From an uncultured Clostridium sp. (GTDB lineage: Bacteria; Bacillota; Clostridia; Lachnospirales; Lachnospiraceae): DNA of 8,202 bases. The notes beneath the pieces were generated by a model. That model made no database searches. It worked only from the letters and a program-made list of their open reading frames with translations, and had not been told where the DNA came from. Shown here piece by piece: positions 1-4,634 of this stretch. The stretch is from assembly GCA_902464345.1 (NCBI GenBank), contig CABQJA010000095.1, positions 1 to 8,202 of the forward strand, read 5' to 3'. The position numbers and the translations under genes are program-made. Every line of letters begins with the position of its first letter. The first letter of the stretch is position 1.

Positions 1-30
1 GCATTAATGCAACCCTCATTAGAAGTACAA

Positions 31-58
31 GTGACTTAGTGAGGTAGGAAAATTAAAT
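31..58 (+). promoter_or_regulatory. possible promoter of the Rpn-family gene
   Basis: A -35-like GTGACT (31-36, 4 of 6 matches to TTGACA) is separated by 16 bases from TTAAAT (53-58, 4 of 6 matches to TATAAT). Transcription would begin near 65, just before the first leader hairpin at 74, so the whole switch-like leader would be transcribed. Both boxes are imperfect and AT-rich DNA gives such matches by chance, so the call is weak. An alternative is a promoter upstream of the window. Confidence 0.3.
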
Positions 59-73
59 AAGAAGGCAAAAGAA

Positions 74-152
74 CTGCTTTCTAAATAAAAGTATTTAGAG
101 AGCAGGGAAGGACCTTTGCTCTCTTTATATAAATAAGCGAGAGCAAAGGAGG
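74..152 (+). promoter_or_regulatory. 5' leader with mutually exclusive hairpins sealing the Rpn ribosome binding site
   Basis: Four segments can pair in alternative ways. A (74-87) pairs with B (92-105): 14 pairs, one G-U wobble, 4-base loop. C (113-123) pairs with D (139-149): 11 perfect pairs around a 15-base AT-rich loop. D includes AAAGG, the first five bases of the Shine-Dalgarno AAAGGAGG (145-152) for the TTG start at 162, so C:D would hide the ribosome binding site. B (97-107) can instead pair with C (114-124): 11 pairs, two wobbles, 6-base loop; this breaks both A:B and C:D and frees the site. The pairing is seen directly. That it works as a translational attenuator, and what would switch it, is inference. 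No convincing ligand-binding motif was recognised. Confidence 0.6.
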
Positions 153-161
153 AAAAAATTA

Positions 162-974
162 TTGTGTACAGAAAAGTTACAGGAGACAGCAAAAAACCTC
201 AGGGTAATTGATGATGCTTTATTCCGGTTAGTTGCCGGTGATAAAGAGGTATGTCAGGAAATACTCCGGGTATTGCTTGATGATGAGGATTTGATTGTCC
301 TTCAGGCAGAAACGCAGGTCAATATTTCCAGTCTCAATCGGGAGGTTACGTTGGATGTTTTGTGTAAAATTGCCGGAAAGTACGTTAATGTTGAAGTTCA
401 AAAAGGAAAAGGTAACGATGATATCAGGCGGACACGATTCCATTTATCAACGATTACAGCCAATGAAACTTCGAAAGGGACGGACTTTAGACAGGTTCCG
501 GATGTAACCGTTATTTATATTACGGAATATGATGCATTGGGAAATGGTCAGGTGTTTACGGTTTCAGAGATGTGTGTGAAAACGAAGGATGGGTATGTAC
601 CGGTTCATGACGGAGCACGCATCTGCTATGCAAATACCGCTGTCAAAGATGATTCGCTCAAGAGTGAGTTGTTGCAGTTATTTTTGGAGAAGGAGGCATT
701 TAAGGATCCCCGGTTTCCGAAATTAAGCGACAGAATCCAGTATTTCAAGAGCACAGAGAAAGGACGTGAGGACATGTGTACGTTAGTTGAAGATTATGCA
801 AAGGATTATGCGGAAGAGTATGCAAAAGAGTATGCAAAAGAGTATGCAAAAGATGCTGTAAAAGAAATTGCAAGAAAACTGTTACGAAAGGGGATGGATG
901 TTACTGACGTAATAGAAAGTACAGGACTTCCTCAGGAGGACGTTCTTAAGATTAAAGAGGAAGAGGCACTTTAG
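162..974 (+). CDS. Rpn family recombination-promoting nuclease / PD-(D/E)XK putative transposase
   Basis: This 270-residue protein belongs to the Rpn/PD-(D/E)XK 'transposase' family. These proteins are now viewed mainly as DNA endonucleases linked to recombination and phage defence rather than as true transposases. The N-terminal family signature is IDDALFRLVAGDKE (16-29). The catalytic core follows: Asp65 in TLDVLCK, then Glu78-Val-Gln80 in VNVEVQKG, the ExQ variant of the (D/E)xK motif usual in this family. The region 100-200 has the typical 'GTDFRQVPDVTVIYI' strand and the helical 'FKDPRFPKLSDRIQYF' segment. The C-terminus (211-230) is a run of Y-A-K-E/D tetrapeptides, followed by a short helical domain. 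The start is TTG at 162, nine bases after AAAGGAGG; no ATG or GTG in frame is better placed. There are no terminal inverted repeats or target duplications around it. It appears intact and is followed four bases later by the -35 of the ileS promoter. The family call is firm; the biological target is unknown. Confidence 0.9.
   Translation: MCTEKLQETAKNLRVIDDALFRLVAGDKEVCQEILRVLLDDEDLIVLQAETQVNISSLNREVTLDVLCKIAGKYVNVEVQKGKGNDDIRRTRFHLSTITANETSKGTDFRQVPDVTVIYITEYDALGNGQVFTVSEMCVKTKDGYVPVHDGARICYANTAVKDDSLKSELLQLFLEKEAFKDPRFPKLSDRIQYFKSTEKGREDMCTLVEDYAKDYAEEYAKEYAKEYAKDAVKEIARKLLRKGMDVTDVIESTGLPQEDVLKIKEEEAL
774..974 (+). CDS. possible in-frame internal product of the Rpn gene (RpnS-like small protein)
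   Basis: An ATG at 774 lies in the same frame as the nuclease (residue Met205) and follows AAAGGA (759-764) at nine bases, which is a normal Shine-Dalgarno and spacing. Translation from here would give 66 residues: Met-Cys-Thr, the tetrapeptide repeat region, then a basic helix (KEIARKLLRKGMDVTDV) and an acidic tail. The nuclease motifs Asp65 and ExQ 78-80 are excluded. In enterobacterial Rpn loci, a small C-terminal protein translated from inside the gene has been described as an inhibitor of the full-length nuclease. The same layout here suggests an antitoxin role, by inference only. I see no clear internal promoter, so it may be made from the full-length message. The alternative is that this is simply an internal methionine with a chance upstream purine run. 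Confidence 0.4.
   Translation: MCTLVEDYAKDYAEEYAKEYAKEYAKDAVKEIARKLLRKGMDVTDVIESTGLPQEDVLKIKEEEAL
792..851 (+). repeat. 12-bp tandem repeat, five copies, inside the Rpn gene
   Basis: Five consecutive 12-bp units occupy codons 211-230. The last three (816-827, 828-839, 840-851) are identical copies of GAGTATGCAAAA; the first two (792-803, 804-815) begin GATTATGC and differ at the ends. A decayed sixth unit (GATGCTGTAAAA) follows at 852-863. The unit is four codons long, so gain or loss of a copy keeps the reading frame. The encoded (D/E)-Y-A-(K/E) pattern should form a helix with alternating acidic and basic side chains. Identity of the last three copies suggests recent slippage expansion. 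Confidence 0.92.
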
Positions 975-978
975 GTAC

Positions 979-1007
979 TTGACAAATAAATTTCCATATT
1001 GTAAGGT
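979..1007 (+). promoter_or_regulatory. probable promoter of the T-box/ileS transcript
   Basis: A perfect TTGACA (979-984) is followed after 17 bases by TAAGGT (1002-1007), a 3 of 6 match to the -10 box. Transcription would begin near 1013, about 30 bases before the first T-box helices. The position fits the expected place for the ileS promoter. The poor -10 leaves some doubt. It starts only four bases after the stop codon of the Rpn gene, with no terminator between them. Confidence 0.5.
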
Positions 1008-1045
1008 GTAACTGGCTAGTGTTCAAAGGAATATAGACCATGAAA

Positions 1046-1300
1046 GGCATAGATGGAGACAGTAGCACTCTCAGAACACGATAGAGAGCCGGGGATGGTG
1101 GAAGCCCGGTGTCAGTATGGAGATTGTGAAGATCACTCCGGAGCTGCAGACCGAATCAGACAAGTAGGCTCTGACGTGATTCCTGCGTTAACGGGAAGAT
1201 GGGTGAATGCGAAAACAGAGATAGAAGCAGAGCCCGGAAGAAATTAGGTGGTATAGCGAATAATGGAACCTTCGTCCTAATGGATGATGGTTCCTTTTTT
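1046..1300 (+). promoter_or_regulatory. T-box riboswitch, isoleucine specific, controlling ileS
   Basis: T-boxes sense uncharged tRNA and allow read-through when it is abundant. Stem I is visible: GGAG/CTCC (1055-1058 with 1136-1139), the AGTA of the specifier-loop S-turn (1061-1064), CAC/GTG (1066-1068 with 1126-1128), the AGAGAG bulge region (1083-1088), and the distal helix GCCGGG/CCCGGT (1088-1093 with 1105-1110) capped by the typical GGTGGAA loop. The specifier is ATC (1132-1134), after GAAG and before A, an Ile codon. The antiterminator is TTAGG (1244-1248) with CCTAA (1276-1280) and GCGAA (1256-1260) with TTCGT (1271-1275), leaving the seven-base bulge TGGTATA (1249-1255). TGGT matches the NCCA end of a tRNA with discriminator A, as in tRNA-Ile. 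The bulge departs from the TGGNACC consensus in its last two bases. The middle helices (stems II/III, about 1153-1235) are present but were not fully resolved. The 5' boundary is approximate. Confidence 0.93.
1265..1300 (+). terminator. T-box intrinsic terminator before ileS
   Basis: GGAACC (1265-1270) pairs with GGTTCC (1289-1294), and TCGTCC (1272-1277) pairs with GGATGA (1282-1287) around a TAAT loop, with one U-U mismatch. A run of six T follows (1295-1300). Its 5' arm uses TTCGTCC, which is also the 3' half of the antiterminator, so the two structures exclude each other. It ends 88 bases before the ileS start. It is also the first terminator met by any transcript running out of the upstream Rpn gene. 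Confidence 0.93.
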
Positions 1301-1342
1301 GGTATAAGTCCGCAAAGCGTGTTTTATCGCGGGTTTATTTCA

Positions 1343-1362
1343 GCAGGAGACGGAAGTCCTGC
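1343..1362 (+). other. small hairpin between T-box terminator and ileS ribosome binding site
   Basis: GCAGGA (1343-1348) is the exact complement of TCCTGC (1357-1362), with an 8-base loop. It ends 12 bases before AAAGGA (1375-1380), the ileS Shine-Dalgarno. It does not cover the ribosome binding site. It could stabilise the 5' end of read-through or processed ileS mRNA, but a 6-bp stem may also be incidental. Confidence 0.3.
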
Positions 1363-1388
1363 AATTTGGTACAGAAAGGAAGAAGAGC

Positions 1389-4300
1389 ATGTACGAAAAG
1401 GTATCAACGAACTTAAACTTCGTAGAACGGGAAGCGAAAGTGGAAAAGTTCTGGAAGGACAACAAGATTTTTGAAAAAAGTGTAGAAGAGAAAGAAGGAT
1501 GTCCGGTCTATACATTTTATGACGGACCTCCGACAGCAAATGGTAAGCCACACATTGGTCATGTATTGACGCGTGTTATCAAGGATATGATCCCAAGATA
1601 TCAGACCATGAAGGGACATAAGATTATCCGTAAGGCCGGCTGGGATACTCATGGTCTTCCGGTAGAGCTGGAGGTTGAGAAGCAGCTTGGTCTGGATGGC
1701 AAGGAGCAGATCGAGGAATACGGTCTGGAGCCATTCATTGAGAAGTGTAAGGAAAGTGTCTGGAAATACAAGGGTATGTGGGAGGAATTCTCCGGCAAGG
1801 TTGGTTTCTGGGCAGATATGGATGATCCATATGTAACCTATCATAATGATTTCATTGAATCTGAGTGGTGGGCATTGAAAAAGATCTGGGAAAAGGGATT
1901 GCTGTATAAGGGCTTTAAGATCGTACCTTACTGCCCTCGTTGCGGTACTCCGTTATCTTCCCATGAGGTAGCACAGGGCTATAAGGCAGTAAAGGAGCGG
2001 TCTGCAGTTGTTCGTTTCAAGGTTGTTGGTGAGGATGCGTATTTCCTGGCATGGACCACAACACCATGGACCCTGCCAAGTAATGTGGCACTTTGTGTAA
2101 ACCCGGATGAGAATTACTGCAAGGTAAAGGCTGCAGATGGTTATACCTATTATATGGCAGAAGCACTGCTGGACACCGTGCTTGGTAAGCTGGCAACCGA
2201 GGAAGCACCTGCCTATGAAGTGCTGGATACCTTCAAGGGTACCGCACTGGAATATAAGGAATATGTGCCATTGTTCCAGGTGGCAGCAGATCTGGCTGCA
2301 AAGCAGGGTAAGAAGGGTCATTATGTGACCTGTGATACCTATGTAACGATGAGTGATGGTACCGGTATCGTTCATATTGCACCTGCATTTGGTGAAGACG
2401 ATGCCAAGGTAGGACGGAAATATGACCTTCCATTTGTACAGTTAGTAGATGGAAAAGGTGATATGACAGATAATACACCATATGGCGGTATTTTTGTTAA
2501 GAAGGCAGATCCGTTAGTATTGGAGGATCTGGATAAGCAGGGACTGCTGTTTGATGCACCGAAGTTCGAGCATGATTATCCGTTCTGCTGGAGATGTGAT
2601 ACTCCGCTGATCTATTATGCAAGAGAGTCCTGGTTCATTAAGATGACAGAGGTTCGTGAGGATCTGATTAAGAATAATAATACCGTAAACTGGATTCCGG
2701 AGAGTATTGGTAAGGGCCGTTTCGGTGATTGGCTTGCCAATGTACAGGACTGGGGTGTTAGCCGTAACCGTTACTGGGGTACTCCGTTAAATATCTGGGA
2801 GTGTGAATGCGGTCATCGTCATGCGATCGGTTCTATTGAGGAGTTAAAGCAGTTGTCCGACAATTGTCCGGATGATATTGAACTGCACCGTCCATTTATT
2901 GATGCGGTAACCTTCAAGTGTGAGAAGTGTGGCGGCGAGATGCATCGTGTACCGGAGGTAATCGACTGCTGGTTCGATTCCGGTTCCATGCCGTTTGCAC
3001 AGTGGCATTATCCATTTGAGAATGAGGATATCTTTAAGGAGAATTTCCCGGCTGACTTTATCAGTGAGGCCGTTGACCAGACCCGTGGATGGTTCTATTC
3101 TCTGATGGCGATTTCAACGCTGCTGTTTAATCAGGCACCGTATAAGAATGTTATCGTGCTTGGCCACGTACAGGATAAAGACGGACAGAAGATGAGTAAG
3201 TCCAAGGGAAATGCAGTTGATCCGATGGAAGCACTGAACAAATACGGTGCAGATGCGATCCGCTGGTATTTCTACAGTAATTCCGCTCCTTGGCTGCCGA
3301 ACCGGTTCCATGAGGATGCGGTTGTGGAAGGTCAGAGAAAGTTCATGGGTACTCTGTGGAATACTTATGCATTTTATGTGCTGTATGCAGAGATCGATCA
3401 GTTTGACCCGACCAAATACAGTCTGGAATATGATAAGCTGGCCGTTATGGATAAATGGTTACTGTCTAAGTTAAATACAGTAATAAAGGAAGTAGATGCA
3501 GCACTTGGTGCATATAAGATTCCAGAAACAACCCGTGCACTGGCAGAGTTTGTGGATGATATGAGTAACTGGTATGTAAGACGTTGCCGTGACCGTTTCT
3601 GGGCAAAGGGAATGGAGCAGGATAAGATCAATGCATACATGACGCTTTATACCGCACTGGTAACGATCTGTAAGCTGGCTGCACCGATGATTCCGTTTAT
3701 GACAGAGGATATTTATCAGAATCTGGTTCGTGGTCTGGATAAGACAGCACCGGAGAGTATTCACCTGTGTGACTTCCCGGTAGCGGATGAGGCACACATT
3801 GATACAGAGCTGGAAGCAGATATGGATGAGGTTCTTCATGTTGTAGTCTTGGGACGTGCAGCAAGAAACCTTGCAAATATCAAGAACCGTCAGCCAATCG
3901 GTACCATGTATATCAAGGCTGCAAAGGAATTATCTGAGTTCTATGCAGAGATCATCGAGGATGAGCTGAATGTGAAGAAGGCAGAATTCAGAGAGGATGT
4001 ATCAGAGTTTACATCTTATAGCTTCAAGCCACAGCTTCGTACTGTTGGTCCGAAGTATGGCAAGCAGCTCGGTGGCATTAAGCAGTATCTGGCACAGGTA
4101 GATGGCAATGCTGCAATGGCTGAGCTGAAGGAAAAAGGAAGTATTACATTTGATGTTGCCGGAGTTACCGTTTCTCTGGCAGAGGAAGATCTGCTGATCG
4201 ATATGGCTCAGACCGAAGGCTTTGTAAGCCAGCAGGATAATTATGTAACGGTTGTTCTGGATACGAAGCTGACTCCGGAGCTGATCGAGGAAGGCTTTGT

Positions 4301-4547
4301 CCGTGAAATCGTATCAAAGGTACAGACCATGCGTAAGGAAGCAGACTTCCGGGTAACCGACCAGATTGTAATATATGTAGATAATAATGAAAAGATTGCG
4401 GATATTATTATCCGGAATGCAGATACCATCAAGCATGACACCCTGGCGCAGATTATTGAGATTGGCAAGATGGCAGGTTTCACAAAGGAATGGAACATCA
4501 ATGGCGAAAAGGTTACCTTTGGTGTGACACAGAAGAATCTGGATTAG
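1389..4547 (+). CDS. ileS: isoleucyl-tRNA synthetase (type 2, IleRS2 architecture)
   Basis: This cytoplasmic class Ia synthetase (EC 6.1.1.5) charges tRNA-Ile with isoleucine using ATP. At 1052 residues it is longer than the usual bacterial type 1 enzyme (about 920-940) and fits the eukaryote-like type 2. Rossmann core: HIGH at 55-58 in FYDGPPTANGKPHIGHVL, and KMSKS at 601-605. Editing (CP1) domain: Thr-rich WTTTPWTLPSN (222-232) and GTGIVHIAPAFGEDD (324-338), with the acidic pair used in hydrolysing mischarged Val. Cys pairs at 182/185, 472/474 and 511/514 suggest zinc knuckles in the insertions. The anticodon-binding helical domain begins near 684 and includes SNWYVRRCR (726-734). The C-terminal domain (about 820-1052) has the type 2 segment LTPELIEEGFVREIV and lacks the Cys cluster of type 1 enzymes. 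The ATG at 1389 follows AAAGGA by eight bases and begins at the expected family N-terminus. Expression is controlled by the T-box just upstream. Confidence 0.97.
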   Translation: MYEKVSTNLNFVEREAKVEKFWKDNKIFEKSVEEKEGCPVYTFYDGPPTANGKPHIGHVLTRVIKDMIPRYQTMKGHKIIRKAGWDTHGLPVELEVEKQLGLDGKEQIEEYGLEPFIEKCKESVWKYKGMWEEFSGKVGFWADMDDPYVTYHNDFIESEWWALKKIWEKGLLYKGFKIVPYCPRCGTPLSSHEVAQGYKAVKERSAVVRFKVVGEDAYFLAWTTTPWTLPSNVALCVNPDENYCKVKAADGYTYYMAEALLDTVLGKLATEEAPAYEVLDTFKGTALEYKEYVPLFQVAADLAAKQGKKGHYVTCDTYVTMSDGTGIVHIAPAFGEDDAKVGRKYDLPFVQLVDGKGDMTDNTPYGGIFVKKADPLVLEDLDKQGLLFDAPKFEHDYPFCWRCDTPLIYYARESWFIKMTEVREDLIKNNNTVNWIPESIGKGRFGDWLANVQDWGVSRNRYWGTPLNIWECECGHRHAIGSIEELKQLSDNCPDDIELHRPFIDAVTFKCEKCGGEMHRVPEVIDCWFDSGSMPFAQWHYPFENEDIFKENFPADFISEAVDQTRGWFYSLMAISTLLFNQAPYKNVIVLGHVQDKDGQKMSKSKGNAVDPMEALNKYGADAIRWYFYSNSAPWLPNRFHEDAVVEGQRKFMGTLWNTYAFYVLYAEIDQFDPTKYSLEYDKLAVMDKWLLSKLNTVIKEVDAALGAYKIPETTRALAEFVDDMSNWYVRRCRDRFWAKGMEQDKINAYMTLYTALVTICKLAAPMIPFMTEDIYQNLVRGLDKTAPESIHLCDFPVADEAHIDTELEADMDEVLHVVVLGRAARNLANIKNRQPIGTMYIKAAKELSEFYAEIIEDELNVKKAEFREDVSEFTSYSFKPQLRTVGPKYGKQLGGIKQYLAQVDGNAAMAELKEKGSITFDVAGVTVSLAEEDLLIDMAQTEGFVSQQDNYVTVVLDTKLTPELIEEGFVREIVSKVQTMRKEADFRVTDQIVIYVDNNEKIADIIIRNADTIKHDTLAQIIEIGKMAGFTKEWNINGEKVTFGVTQKNLD

Positions 4548-4550
4548 GTA

Positions 4551-4579
4551 TTGTGAAATTCAGTTATTTCTGATAAAAT
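4551..4579 (+). promoter_or_regulatory. extended -10 promoter of the phosphorylase gene
   Basis: TTGTGA (4551-4556) and TAAAAT (4574-4579) are 17 bases apart, and TGA directly before the -10 supplies the extended TGn element. Transcription would begin near 4586, leaving a leader of about 50 bases that ends with AAGGAGG (4618-4624) and a 10-base gap to the ATG. The spacer holds a 5-bp inverted repeat, GAAAT (4555-4559) with ATTTC (4566-4570), a possible but unproven operator. No terminator is visible between ileS and this promoter, so some read-through from ileS is possible. Confidence 0.65.
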
Positions 4580-4634
4580 GTGATTGTATTTTTGGAAGTG
4601 TAACAGTAGAAAATGCTAAGGAGGCAATAGGGGC

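Noticed and set aside
1..39. Open frame ending at TAG 37-39 that could be the tail of an upstream gene or a 10-codon leader peptide from ATG 7-9.
   Set aside because: Only 13 codons are visible, there is no visible ribosome binding site, and nothing is recognisable; the window edge prevents a decision.
792..863. Tandem repeat considered as a CRISPR array or mobile-element end.
   Set aside because: Units are 12 bp, contiguous without spacers, and in frame inside a coding region.
162..974. Treating the Rpn gene as an insertion sequence.
   Set aside because: No terminal inverted repeats, target duplication or partner genes flank it, and the family is better described as nucleases; the leader hairpins are not repeated downstream.
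1053..1474. Open frames of 64 and 91 codons at 1053-1247 and 1199-1474 on the + strand.
   Set aside because: They lie across the T-box helices, terminator and start of ileS; structured RNA explains the sequence and neither has a family-like protein.
1551..1562. Possible mupirocin hyper-resistance signature (HxGH changed to GxHH) in IleRS.
   Set aside because: The motif is canonical HIGH at residues 55-58.
1413..2375. Long minus-strand frames (143 and 140 codons) opposite ileS.
   Set aside because: They are antisense shadows of a clearly coding gene and encode no recognisable protein; the same applies to minus-strand frames opposite glgP and the SpoIID-like gene.
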